From Planctomycetota bacterium (lineage in GTDB: Bacteria; Planctomycetota; UBA1135): a stretch of DNA of 59,886 nt. Of the stretch, positions 9,422 through 17,895 are shown piece by piece (within the stretch, counting starts at the first letter, position 1; every line of letters begins with the position of its first letter). The DNA is taken from positions 1 to 59,886 of the forward strand of contig JAJFFB010000002.1 of NCBI GenBank assembly GCA_021776925.1, given 5' to 3'. The translations under genes and the position numbers were made by a program. The notes under the pieces are model-generated. The model saw only the letters and a program-made list of their open reading frames with translations. It did no database searches and was not told the DNA's origin.

Positions 9422-10251
9422 TCTTGAACACCATCCTGAGCTTCGCCCTTGCCTCGCCGCTGGCCGCGCTGCCGGCCGCACCGCAGGATGACACCCTGGC
9501 CGAGCAGATCGACCAGTACAAAGAGATCCTCGATGGTCGCGAGCAGGAGTCCGAGGCCATCGCCTTGATCGATGCTTTCGTTCAGGTATATCTCGGCAAC
9601 CGCGAACGCCTGGTCGAGATCAAAGACATGCTCGAGATTGAGGAAGGCGATCCCGGCGCGCTGAAGAAAGAACGAAAGGAGATCGACAAGCGGCAAGAGG
9701 AGCTCGCCGATCTGGTGTGGCTGGCCTTCAAGGAACGCAAGCGCGAAACCGAAGCGCACCGCCAGCTGTGGCATGCGGCGGTCTATGCCTTCGGCCAGAT
9801 GGGGCCGGAAGGCGCGGCCTACCTGCGCGAGCTGTGGAAGAAGGAACGCAAGAAACGCTTCAAGGACTCGGTTGACTTCCAGGCCCTATGGGTGCAGCAA
9901 CTTGGTGCCACGCGCGACTGGAGCCAAGGCGAGTTCCTGGTCGATCAGCTCGACTATCACGAAGACCTGGTCATCGCCAAGGCCGCCGAGGCCTTGACTT
10001 TCTATCGCGAAGCCCCTGGCGAGGTGCGCAAACTTGCCACCGAAAAATTGGTCGGCTTCCTGAACTCCTATTACAACGCGCAGACCAACCCCGAGGACAC
10101 CACTTCACGGCGCCGCTACCGCCAGGTCCGCGGCCCGATGCTGAAAGCGCTTGAAGAACTGACTGGGCAGGCCTTCCGCGATCCTCTCGACTGGCGCAAG
10201 TGGTACAACAACACCGGCAAGAAGGACCGCGAGCTTTGGAAAGACGACTAG
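9418..10251 (+). CDS. Secreted helical protein of unknown function
   Basis: A 277-residue protein starting at an ATG that overlaps the pabC stop (ATGA). Residues 1-22 form a signal peptide with an Ala-rich cleavage region. The mature part is charged and alpha-helical, with a coiled-coil-like stretch (about residues 70-115) and a HEAT-like segment from about 120 to 240. No catalytic motif is visible. It belongs to the same operon as pabB-pabC but has no evident link to folate; it may work with the two envelope proteins that follow. Confidence 0.7.
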   Translation: MILNTILSFALASPLAALPAAPQDDTLAEQIDQYKEILDGREQESEAIALIDAFVQVYLGNRERLVEIKDMLEIEEGDPGALKKERKEIDKRQEELADLVWLAFKERKRETEAHRQLWHAAVYAFGQMGPEGAAYLRELWKKERKKRFKDSVDFQALWVQQLGATRDWSQGEFLVDQLDYHEDLVIAKAAEALTFYREAPGEVRKLATEKLVGFLNSYYNAQTNPEDTTSRRRYRQVRGPMLKALEELTGQAFRDPLDWRKWYNNTGKKDRELWKDD

Positions 10252-10922
10252 CCGGTTGCGGTCTGGCGCTCCTTGTTGCGGTCCTCCCCGGGTGTGGGTC
10301 GTCGGCCGGGAACACCGAAGTCGACGCGCCGCAAGCGCGCCTGCGCAGCGCCTGGGTGGGCCAGGCCGACGGCTTGCTGGTGCTGGCCGAGGAACTCGCC
10401 CCGCCGCAACAGCCGACCGATTCGATCCTCAGCGAGGAGAGCATGCTGCGCCAGCGGCTCGGCCTGGACGATGCCGGGCCGATGTTGCGCTTGCATCTGG
10501 TCGGCACGGCGCAGCAACTCCTCGATGCCGGCCAGCTGAGCAGCGGAAGCCATGTCTTCTCAGCCTTCGGCAGAGCTCCGCAAGGATTCCTTCCTGACCA
10601 GCGCCTGTTGTGGAGCGCGATCCTGCAAGGCGGGCCGCCTCCTGCAGACGCGGCCACCGGCACCCTGTTGCGGCGTTTCATCCTCGCCGGGCCACCCGGA
10701 GCGGTGGCCGGCAGCAGCATGGCTTGGGCCAGCGGGGATTTGCGCGTAGACCTGAAACAACGTCGCTGGAGCGAGAAGACCCGGCGCGCCTGGTTCGACC
10801 AGGCGATGGGTCAAGACCAGATGCAGGAAACGGTGCAGGCTCCTGAGGGCCAGTCGCCGTCTCCCTCCGACCCTGACGATCCACCTGTTCCTGCTCGCGA
10901 GGACGACCCGCCCGATGAATGA
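10236..10922 (+). CDS. Putative lipoprotein of unknown function
   Basis: About 228 residues. After a basic start, a hydrophobic stretch ends in LPGC, a plausible lipobox, so the protein is predicted to be lipid-anchored at that Cys. TTG at 10236 is preferred because AAGAAGGA lies about 9 nt upstream; an ATG at 10200 in the same frame is the alternative. The rest is Leu/Ala/Gln-rich with a Pro/Asp/Ser-rich C-terminal tail. No known domain is recognised. It overlaps the previous gene by 16 nt and the next by 8 nt. Confidence 0.6.
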   Translation: MERRLAGCGLALLVAVLPGCGSSAGNTEVDAPQARLRSAWVGQADGLLVLAEELAPPQQPTDSILSEESMLRQRLGLDDAGPMLRLHLVGTAQQLLDAGQLSSGSHVFSAFGRAPQGFLPDQRLLWSAILQGGPPPADAATGTLLRRFILAGPPGAVAGSSMAWASGDLRVDLKQRRWSEKTRRAWFDQAMGQDQMQETVQAPEGQSPSPSDPDDPPVPAREDDPPDE

Positions 10923-12516
10923 AACCGACCCCCCGGCATCCTCGCCCACCCCGCGGCCGGGCGAAGCACTCGCTCCGCTGACCCAGGAGTCGACCGAGGT
11001 GCTCTTGCGGCACCGCGACATCCAAGCGCTGAGCCGCTCCTTCCGTCGTTTGGGTGAGGTTCAGGACGCCCTTCTCGGTGAAATCCGCGATCAGCAGCGG
11101 CGCACCCGTGGGCGCTGGATCCTGCCGATCTTCGGCCTTGGGGCGATGGTGCTCGGCGCCGGTCTGGGCCTGGTCGGCGCGGGCTGGCTGCAGGATCGCC
11201 AGCCGAATTCCTCCGTCGAGTTGCAGTTTCCCAGCGAGGAGCTGGCCGCGGTCCTGGCCAACTGGAAATCGGAGCCGGTGCCGATCGAAATCCGCGGCAG
11301 CGACGGCGGTGTTGACCCCGAGCTGCTGAGCGCCCTGGTCGACCGCATCGAGGCCATGACCCAATCCCAGGCCGATGACCGGCGCCTGCTCGCTGGACTC
11401 ACCGACCGCATGGTCACCGGCGAACTCGCCGCGCTAGAGGCCTTGCAGCGTCTGCAGCACGCCGAAATGGAAAAGGAGCGGCTGCTGCGCGAGCAGGCAG
11501 AACTGCACCCGCCCGAAACTCCAGATAATCAAGCGATCGGCGTGCCGGCCGAGGCCAGCGCTTCGATCCGGGGCGATGAAGCACTCGATCCGCAAGATCC
11601 GGCGCGCTACGGCTACCCGCCCGACGCCTGGCTCGGTGCTTTGAACGGTCTGCTGGCGGTGGACGGTTTCAGCAAGTACCGCTTCCAGTCCGGCATCCGC
11701 GTGCCCGGTCAGCCGGTACTCACCGAGGTCGTGCTGTTTCAATGGGGGGCGGACGGCTTGCTCGAGGGCATCGTGCAGGCCGAGCGCGTTGCTTTTGAAA
11801 TGCAACAGGAGGCGTGGTCCCTGACCATCCACCTGACCGGCGGCAGCCGCAACTTCGATGGCGTGCGCTCGGCCCTGCCGGCCGGCGGTCTGCGTATCTT
11901 CCTGCCCGAGGTACGTGCGGCGAGCTGGCTGGCACACTTCCCCGAACTGGGGTTGGACCTGACGGTTTTTCCGCAGGAGGTGATCGCTGCTGGCGGCGAC
12001 CCATCCTCTGGGCGGACACGGACCTCGGACCCGACAGCGGACCCGGCTCATGATCCGGCAGCGGAAACGGTTGCAGACCCGGCTGCAGACCCGACTGCGG
12101 ACCCCGCTGCGGGGGCCACCGGCGGCGCAGAGCCCACTCGCGATCCGGGAGCAGGAGCCGCCCCGACCGGTGAGCAGATCGAGGCCATGCGCGTGGCCAT
12201 CGACACCATTCTGGGGCAGCCGCAAGCCTTCGGCCACTACCGGCTGCAGAAGGTTGGTGGGGTCAGCGACAAGGGGTTCCGCGAGGTGGTGCTGGCCTGG
12301 TACGACCGCGACCAGAAGTTGTTCAAGCACATCGAAGCCGACCGCCTGCGTTTCCTGTTGCACCAGGATGGCTGGGTCGAACTGCGCTTCGAGCAGGGCG
12401 CTTTCCGGCAGGGTACGACGCGCTCGCCCTTCCGCGGCGACGCCTACCGCCTGCACCTGTCGAACCAGGACTTCACTGCGTGGCGCGCCACCGGGGCCCC
12501 GCTGGAAGACTTCTAG
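10915..12516 (+). CDS. Single-pass membrane protein with DP-rich linker
   Basis: A 533-residue protein. Residues 1-67 are cytoplasmic and polar, residues about 68-92 are one transmembrane helix, and the remainder should lie outside the cytoplasm. After a helical segment (to about 205) come two similar beta-rich modules (about 225-355 and 420-533), each starting with a short helix and a Phe/Tyr-rich strand (YRFQ and YRLQK), which suggests an internal duplication. They are separated by a low-complexity DPTADPA-type linker at about residues 363-415. Function unknown. Confidence 0.65.
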   Translation: MNETDPPASSPTPRPGEALAPLTQESTEVLLRHRDIQALSRSFRRLGEVQDALLGEIRDQQRRTRGRWILPIFGLGAMVLGAGLGLVGAGWLQDRQPNSSVELQFPSEELAAVLANWKSEPVPIEIRGSDGGVDPELLSALVDRIEAMTQSQADDRRLLAGLTDRMVTGELAALEALQRLQHAEMEKERLLREQAELHPPETPDNQAIGVPAEASASIRGDEALDPQDPARYGYPPDAWLGALNGLLAVDGFSKYRFQSGIRVPGQPVLTEVVLFQWGADGLLEGIVQAERVAFEMQQEAWSLTIHLTGGSRNFDGVRSALPAGGLRIFLPEVRAASWLAHFPELGLDLTVFPQEVIAAGGDPSSGRTRTSDPTADPAHDPAAETVADPAADPTADPAAGATGGAEPTRDPGAGAAPTGEQIEAMRVAIDTILGQPQAFGHYRLQKVGGVSDKGFREVVLAWYDRDQKLFKHIEADRLRFLLHQDGWVELRFEQGAFRQGTTRSPFRGDAYRLHLSNQDFTAWRATGAPLEDF

Positions 12517-12517
12517 C

Positions 12518-13828
12518 TTGGACAGCGACCTTCCCCTGTTCAGTGTCCAGCAGCTGATCGAGCGCGCCAACGCGGCGCTGGATGATTCGATCGGAATGGT
12601 ATGCGTCGAAGCCGAGGTGTTCGAATACCGCGGGCCGCACCGCGCTTCCGGGCATTACTACTTCAAGCTGCGCGACGCCGAGGCCACCCTCGACGTCAAG
12701 ATGTGGCGTGGCGTGGCCGCGCGCGGCATGCGCTGCCAGCTCGAAGAAGGCCAACGGGTGCTGGTGCGCGGACGTCTGGATATCTGGGCGACGCGCGGCT
12801 CCCTGGCGCTGGTGTTGGAGAGCGTAGAAGACCGCGGCAGCGGCGCGCTGGCGCAGCGTTTCGAAATCCTCAAGCAGCAGCTGACCGGCCAAGGCCTGTT
12901 CGATGCAGCGCGCAAGCGGCCGCTGCCACCACGACCGCGCCGCGTGGTGCTGATCACCGCAGTGCCGTCAGCGGCAGCCGCCGACGTACTGCAGACCTTG
13001 CAGGAAGGCGGACTGCCCGCCGAGATCATGCTTCTGCCGTGCCGTGTACAGGGCGGCGGCGCGGCGCAGGAACTCGCCCGCGCCCTGCGCTTCGCCCCGC
13101 GTCTCGACCCAGACCTGATCCTGCTGGCGCGCGGCGGCGGTTCACTGGAAGATTTGTGGGCCTTCAACGAAGAGATCCTGGTGCGCGAGGTCGCCGCCTG
13201 CCCCGTGCCGGTGATCACCGCGGTCGGTCACGAAACTGACTTCTCTCTGTGCGATTTCGCCGCCGATCACAGCGCGCGGACGCCCACCGCCGCGGCGGTG
13301 GAGTTGTGCGCCGGCTGGCAGCAGGCACGGCGCAGCCTGCAACACAACGCCGACCGCCTACAGCACGCCGCCCAGGCACTGCTCAGCGCCTGTCGCCAGC
13401 GCGTCGACCGGGCGGGCAGGAACCTGCACGGCCAGCGGCCCGAACGCCGTCTGGAGCGCGCGCGCCGCGCGCTGCACGAGAACGAGGTGCGCCTTGACAA
13501 CGCCGTGCGCCATGCGCTGCGCCGCCGCCGCCACCGCCTCGCGCGCCTCGGGCTGGGGCTGACCGGTGCCAGTCCGCAGGGGAGCATCCGCGGACACCGC
13601 CACCACCTCAAAGGTCTGCAGGCGCGGATCCAGGCTGCTTCGCCGTTGGCGCCGCTGAGCCGTGGCTACGCCTTGATCGAAGCCGAGGGTCAGCCCGGCT
13701 ACCTGCGCAGCGTGGCGGGTGTCCGGCCGGGCAGCGGGCTGCGCTTGCAGCTTGCCGACGGCCGCCTCGCTGCCGAAGTCACTGCGGTCGAAACCCGAAC
13801 ACCTGACCGGGATTCGACCTCGGCCTGA
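12518..13828 (+). CDS. xseA: Exodeoxyribonuclease VII large subunit
   Basis: About 436 residues, near the usual size of XseA. The N-terminal OB-fold (about residues 8-100) binds single-stranded DNA. The catalytic core shows the family blocks VLITAVPSAAAADVLQ, LARGGGSLEDLWAFN and ITAVGHETDFSLCDFAAD followed by RTPTAAAE-like sequence. A long Arg-rich helical region follows. With XseB it degrades single-stranded DNA to oligonucleotides. TTG at 12518, one base after the previous stop, gives the expected N-terminus; the open frame further upstream is non-homologous. Confidence 0.92.
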   Translation: MDSDLPLFSVQQLIERANAALDDSIGMVCVEAEVFEYRGPHRASGHYYFKLRDAEATLDVKMWRGVAARGMRCQLEEGQRVLVRGRLDIWATRGSLALVLESVEDRGSGALAQRFEILKQQLTGQGLFDAARKRPLPPRPRRVVLITAVPSAAAADVLQTLQEGGLPAEIMLLPCRVQGGGAAQELARALRFAPRLDPDLILLARGGGSLEDLWAFNEEILVREVAACPVPVITAVGHETDFSLCDFAADHSARTPTAAAVELCAGWQQARRSLQHNADRLQHAAQALLSACRQRVDRAGRNLHGQRPERRLERARRALHENEVRLDNAVRHALRRRRHRLARLGLGLTGASPQGSIRGHRHHLKGLQARIQAASPLAPLSRGYALIEAEGQPGYLRSVAGVRPGSGLRLQLADGRLAAEVTAVETRTPDRDSTSA

Positions 13829-13871
13829 AGCGCAGCTTCCCTTTCCGGCGGGTTTAGTGGAAAATACCTGG

Positions 13872-14138
13872 ATGGGCGCAGAGGACAAGCCTGACGACGG
13901 CGGTGGAGCATCCTTCGAGACCGGCCTGGCCCGATTAGAGGCCCTGGTCGAGCAATTGGAGGGCGATCCGCACTCCCTTGAAGAAGGCGTGCGCCAGTAT
14001 CAGGAAGGCGTCGATCTTCTGGGCCAGTTGCACCAGTCGCTGAGCGCGGCGGAACAGCGGGTCGTGGATCTGACCGAGGCCTTGCGTCAAGGACTGGAAG
14101 AACTGGAAGCGGATGACCGAAACGGAAACCAGGAGTAG
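13872..14138 (+). CDS. xseB: Exodeoxyribonuclease VII small subunit
   Basis: An 88-residue protein with the characteristic XseB pattern: SFETGLARLEALVEQLE followed by LEEGVRQYQEGVDLL, a two-helix hairpin that packs on XseA. ATG 13872 starts 43 nt after xseA. The gene overlaps ispA by 26 nt, the common xseA-xseB-ispA-dxs arrangement of bacteria. Confidence 0.9.
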   Translation: MGAEDKPDDGGGASFETGLARLEALVEQLEGDPHSLEEGVRQYQEGVDLLGQLHQSLSAAEQRVVDLTEALRQGLEELEADDRNGNQE

Positions 14139-15021
14139 CTTCGCCCGCTGGCTGAAGGAGCAGGCCCCCTCGATCCAGGCCGCCCTGGCGCAGGCGCTGC
14201 AACGGCCGTCCTTGCACGCCGCTCCGGCGCAGTTGCGCGCGGCCATGGATCACGCTCTGCTCGGCGGCGGCAAGGGCGTCCGTCCAGCGCTGGTTCTGCT
14301 CGGCTGCGCCGCCTGCGGAGGCTCCGCGGCGCAGGCGCTGCCGGCGGCGGTCGCGGTGGAAATGATCCACGCCTATTCGCTGGTGCACGACGATTTGCCG
14401 AGCATGGATGACGACGCTCTGCGCCGTGGTCGGCCGACCGTCCACGCCCAATTCGGCGAAGCCTGCGCAGTCCTGGCCGGCGACGCGCTGCAGGCGTTGG
14501 CCTTCGAGGTGCTCGCCGAGCAGACCGATGCCGCTCTGGGCCTGCATCAGGTCGCCTTGCTCAGCCACGCTTGCGGCGCCGCCGGCATGGTCGGCGGGCA
14601 GGCCCTGGACATGGAACTCGAGGGCGCCGCCGAGGGCGTGCCGCTGGCCGCAGTCGAGGCGGTGCACGAGGCCAAGACCGGCGCTCTGCTCGCCTGTTCG
14701 CTGCGTCTGGGGGTGGCCGCTGCCGGTGCTCCGGCGAACCCCGCCTGGGAGGCCTACGCGGTTGCCACCGGGCGGCTGTTCCAGGCCACCGACGACCTGC
14801 TCGATGCCACCCGCAGCACCAGCGATCTGGGCAAGACCGCGGGCAAGGACGAGGCCGCCGGCAAAGCCACCCTGATCGCCGCGCTGGGCTTGGATGGTGC
14901 CCGGCGTTACGCTTTGCAACTGGCCGAGAGCGCCCGCACCGCCGTCGACGGGCTCGGCGCGGTGGCCCATTCGGACGCCCTCACCGATCTTCCCCGTTTC
15001 CTGCTCGACCGGATCCGTTGA
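14113..15021 (+). CDS. ispA: Polyprenyl (farnesyl/geranylgeranyl) diphosphate synthase
   Basis: A 302-residue trans-isoprenyl diphosphate synthase. The first aspartate-rich motif reads DDLPSMDDD with downstream RRGRPT, and the second is DDLLDAT; both bind magnesium-diphosphate. GGGKGVRPAL near residue 50 is the substrate-binding block. It condenses IPP with allylic diphosphates, probably to C15 or C20. The extended first motif fits the bacterial FPP/GGPP type, but chain length cannot be fixed. It lies directly upstream of dxs, so precursor supply and elongation are co-transcribed. Confidence 0.91.
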   Translation: MTETETRSSFARWLKEQAPSIQAALAQALQRPSLHAAPAQLRAAMDHALLGGGKGVRPALVLLGCAACGGSAAQALPAAVAVEMIHAYSLVHDDLPSMDDDALRRGRPTVHAQFGEACAVLAGDALQALAFEVLAEQTDAALGLHQVALLSHACGAAGMVGGQALDMELEGAAEGVPLAAVEAVHEAKTGALLACSLRLGVAAAGAPANPAWEAYAVATGRLFQATDDLLDATRSTSDLGKTAGKDEAAGKATLIAALGLDGARRYALQLAESARTAVDGLGAVAHSDALTDLPRFLLDRIR

Positions 15022-16949
15022 CTGTTCCGCGCCTTTCCGACATCCGCTCCCCGGAGTTCCTGCGCGAGCTGGACCTGGACGAACTGGACAGCCTGTGCGC
15101 CGAGATCCGCCGCGCGCTGCTCGACAAGGTGTGCGCGGCCGGCGGCCATCTTGGTTCCAACCTCGGAGTGGTGGAATTGGTGGTGTGCCTGCACCGGGTG
15201 TTCGACTTCCGTCGCCACAAGCTGGTCTTCGACGTCGGCCATCAGTGCTATCCGCACAAGATCCTGACCGGGCGCTATGAAGGCTTCGACCGCCTGCGAC
15301 AGACCGACGGCATGTCCGGTTTCTGCAGCCGTGGCGAGTCCGAGTTCGACCTGCTGACCGCCGGCCACGCCGGCACGGCGATCTCCTTCGCCACCGGCCT
15401 GGCCCAAGGGTTGCGCACCACCGCCCAAGGCGCCGACGACGATCCGTGGGCGGTGGCCTTCGTCGGCGACTCGTCCTTCGCCGCAGGGGTCGCCTTCGAG
15501 GGTCTGGCCCAGGCCGCCGACCGCAACGCGCGCCTGCTCGTGGTCCTCAATGACAACGAATGGTCGATCTCGAAGTCGGTGGGTGCGCTGGCGCGTTACC
15601 TGTCTCGGATCCGTTCTTCGCGCACCTTGAACAAGGTCTACGAGCGGCTGCAGGCCCTGGCGCAGAAGCTGCCCGGTCTTGGCTCGCGCATCGACGAGGT
15701 CGGCGAGGTGATCCGTCACGTGCTGATCCCGGGCCACGTGTTCGAGGAACTCGGAGTCAACTACATCGGGCCGCTGGACGGCCACGACATCGACCTGGTG
15801 CTGGATTCGCTGCACCGCGCGCGTCGCCTCGACGGCCCGATCCTGCTCCATTTCCTCACCGAAAAGGGCAAGGGCTACGCCCCTGCGGCGCAAGATCCGG
15901 AACGCGCCCACGGGGTCAAGCCGGTGACCAAGCTGCCCTCGCCGGCCAATCTTGCCGCACGCGCGGCGCACCCCGAGCGCCAGGCCTTTACCTCGGTGTT
16001 CTCGCGCGAGGTGCTGGCGCTCGCCGAGGCCGACAACCGGGTGCACGCGATCACCGCGGCGATGCCGTCCGGCACCGGCCTCAGCGCCTTCGCCAAAAGT
16101 CATCCGACGCGCTTCCACGACACCGGCATCACCGAGCAGCACGCGGTGGCGATGGCCGGCGGCATGGCCACCGCCGGACTGCGTCCGGTGGTCGCCATCT
16201 ACAGCACCTTCCTGCAGCGTGGTTATGACCAGGTCTTCCAGGAAGTGGCGTTGCAGCGCGAGAATGTGGTCTTTGCCATGGACCGCGCCGGCCTGGTCGG
16301 ACAGGACGGGCCGACCCATATGGGTCTTTACGACCTGGCCTATCTGCAGGCGCTGCCCGGCTTCACCCTGGCCTCTCCGCGCGACGCGACCGATCTCGGC
16401 CGCATGCTGCGTGCTGCGGTGAATATCGGCGGGCCCTGGGCGCTGCGCTGGCCGCGCGGTGAAGCGCATCCGTGCCTGGGTGCTCCTGCCGAGATGCGTC
16501 CCGAACTCGTCCCGGGCAGCGCCGAGCGCATGCGCTCGGGCGACGCTGGCGCCGTCTTGGCCCTCGGTGTCATGGTCGAAACCGCGCTCGATGCTGCCCA
16601 GGAAATGGCGCAACGCTACGGCATCGAACTCGAAGTCTGGGACGCCCGCTTCGCCGCGCCTCTCGATCGCGGCGTGATCGCCGACCTCGGGCGCCGCCAC
16701 GCCTGGTTGGCGAGCATAGAGGAACACGCGCTGGCAGGCGGCTTCGGTGCCGCGGTTGCCGGCGAACTGGCCGATCTCGGCCTGGCTCCGCGGCTGTCGC
16801 GCCACGCGGTGCCCAACCGCTTCATCCCGCACATGTCAAGCCGCGACGAGCAGCTGGTGCAGTGCGGCCTTGACCGCGACAGCCTGGTGCGGGCATGGGC
16901 CGCAGCCCTGTGTCCGGACGGGCGTTTGCAACCGTCTTCACGACCCTGA
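15018..16949 (+). CDS. dxs: 1-deoxy-D-xylulose-5-phosphate synthase
   Basis: About 643 residues, close to the usual Dxs size. It catalyses the first step of the MEP isoprenoid pathway from pyruvate and glyceraldehyde 3-phosphate with thiamine diphosphate. Visible blocks are GGHLGSNLGVVEL, FDVGHQCYPHKILTGR, the pyrimidine-domain TGITEQHAVAMAGGMA, and MDRAGLVGQDGPTHMG. The diphosphate motif reads GDSSFAAG rather than the usual GDG, while the matching NDN is intact. TTG 15018 overlaps the ispA stop (TTGA); the open frame further upstream does not resemble Dxs. Confidence 0.92.
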   Translation: MTVPRLSDIRSPEFLRELDLDELDSLCAEIRRALLDKVCAAGGHLGSNLGVVELVVCLHRVFDFRRHKLVFDVGHQCYPHKILTGRYEGFDRLRQTDGMSGFCSRGESEFDLLTAGHAGTAISFATGLAQGLRTTAQGADDDPWAVAFVGDSSFAAGVAFEGLAQAADRNARLLVVLNDNEWSISKSVGALARYLSRIRSSRTLNKVYERLQALAQKLPGLGSRIDEVGEVIRHVLIPGHVFEELGVNYIGPLDGHDIDLVLDSLHRARRLDGPILLHFLTEKGKGYAPAAQDPERAHGVKPVTKLPSPANLAARAAHPERQAFTSVFSREVLALAEADNRVHAITAAMPSGTGLSAFAKSHPTRFHDTGITEQHAVAMAGGMATAGLRPVVAIYSTFLQRGYDQVFQEVALQRENVVFAMDRAGLVGQDGPTHMGLYDLAYLQALPGFTLASPRDATDLGRMLRAAVNIGGPWALRWPRGEAHPCLGAPAEMRPELVPGSAERMRSGDAGAVLALGVMVETALDAAQEMAQRYGIELEVWDARFAAPLDRGVIADLGRRHAWLASIEEHALAGGFGAAVAGELADLGLAPRLSRHAVPNRFIPHMSSRDEQLVQCGLDRDSLVRAWAAALCPDGRLQPSSRP

Positions 16950-16968
16950 CCCCGGCCCACCCAAGCGG

Positions 16969-17850
16969 ATGCCCCGCAGCACCCGGAACGGACGACTGGA
17001 TCGCCTCCAGCTCCCAAAATCCCGTCGGCCGCGCATCCTGATCCTGGGCGACCGTTCCAAGCAGGACGTGCCCGCTCTGGCCGAACGCTTGCAGGAATAC
17101 GTCGGCGAGCGCGCCACCCTGGTCGGCGTCGACCTCGAGCGGAGCTATCAGCCGATCCGCTCGCAGCCTGACCTGGTGGTGGTCCTCGGCGGCGACGGCG
17201 CGATGCTGGCTGCCTCCCACCGTCTCGGTCCGCGCCGCGCGCCGGTGATGGGCATCAACTTTGGCACCGTCGGTTTTCTTGCCGCGGTGTCGCGCGAACG
17301 TGCCGCCGAAGTCCTCGACCTGGTGCTGGCGGGAGAGGCCTCGTGCGAGGATCGGGTGATGATGCACGCGCGGGTGCGCCGCGGGCGCAGCACGGTGGTC
17401 GATTCGCACATCCTCAACGAGGTGGTGGTCAGCCGCGCCGCCGGCAACAGCCTGGTCCAGTGCGATCTGCTGGTTGACCGGCGGCCGGTGTGCAGCTATC
17501 GCGGCGACGGCGTGATCGTCTCCACGCCCACCGGCAGCACTGCTTACAATTTGGCTGCAAATGGTCCGATCCTGAGTCCGCGCGTTGATGCCTGGGTGGT
17601 CACCCCGATCGCACCGTACATGCTGGGCATGCGCTCTTTGGTGCTGCCCGGACACCGGGTGGCCACCCTGAAGGTGCAGGACCGCGCTGTATTCAGCGCT
17701 GATGGCCACGAGGAGTGCGCTCTGCAGCCCGAGGACCAGATCAGGGTGGGGCCCTCGACGCGCCGTTTCCGCTTGGTGGTCGACCCGGAACAGCGGTTTT
17801 TTTCGCGTTTGCGCGGCAAATTGCACTGGGGAGAGAGCCCAGGCCCCTGA
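16969..17850 (+). CDS. nadK: NAD kinase
   Basis: A 293-residue ATP-NAD kinase that makes NADP. The LGGDGAMLAA motif (GGDG with catalytic Asp), the GINFGTVGFL block, the LNEVVV segment and the TPTGSTAYNLAANGPILSP signature are all present. ATG 16969 lies 19 nt after dxs and is the last gene of the operon that starts at pabB. NADPH is needed by later MEP enzymes, which may explain the linkage. No terminator is obvious before the next gene. Confidence 0.9.
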   Translation: MPRSTRNGRLDRLQLPKSRRPRILILGDRSKQDVPALAERLQEYVGERATLVGVDLERSYQPIRSQPDLVVVLGGDGAMLAASHRLGPRRAPVMGINFGTVGFLAAVSRERAAEVLDLVLAGEASCEDRVMMHARVRRGRSTVVDSHILNEVVVSRAAGNSLVQCDLLVDRRPVCSYRGDGVIVSTPTGSTAYNLAANGPILSPRVDAWVVTPIAPYMLGMRSLVLPGHRVATLKVQDRAVFSADGHEECALQPEDQIRVGPSTRRFRLVVDPEQRFFSRLRGKLHWGESPGP

Positions 17851-17857
17851 TCTACGG

Positions 17858-17886
17858 TTGGCCAGGGGCGGCTTTCGGGGTATTGT
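17858..17886 (+). promoter_or_regulatory. Candidate promoter for the selenoprotein gene
   Basis: TTGGCC (17858-17863) and TATTGT (17881-17886) are spaced by 17 nt. The ATG at 17896 lies only 10 nt after the -10 box, so the transcript would be nearly leaderless. Each box matches consensus at about four of six positions, so this is a suggestion only. Confidence 0.35.
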
Positions 17887-17895
17887 GATCCTGAC

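Noticed and set aside
12010..12170. Possible CRISPR or tandem repeat array
   Set aside because: The repeats are short degenerate 6-12 nt units that encode a DPxA linker in frame; there are no spacers.
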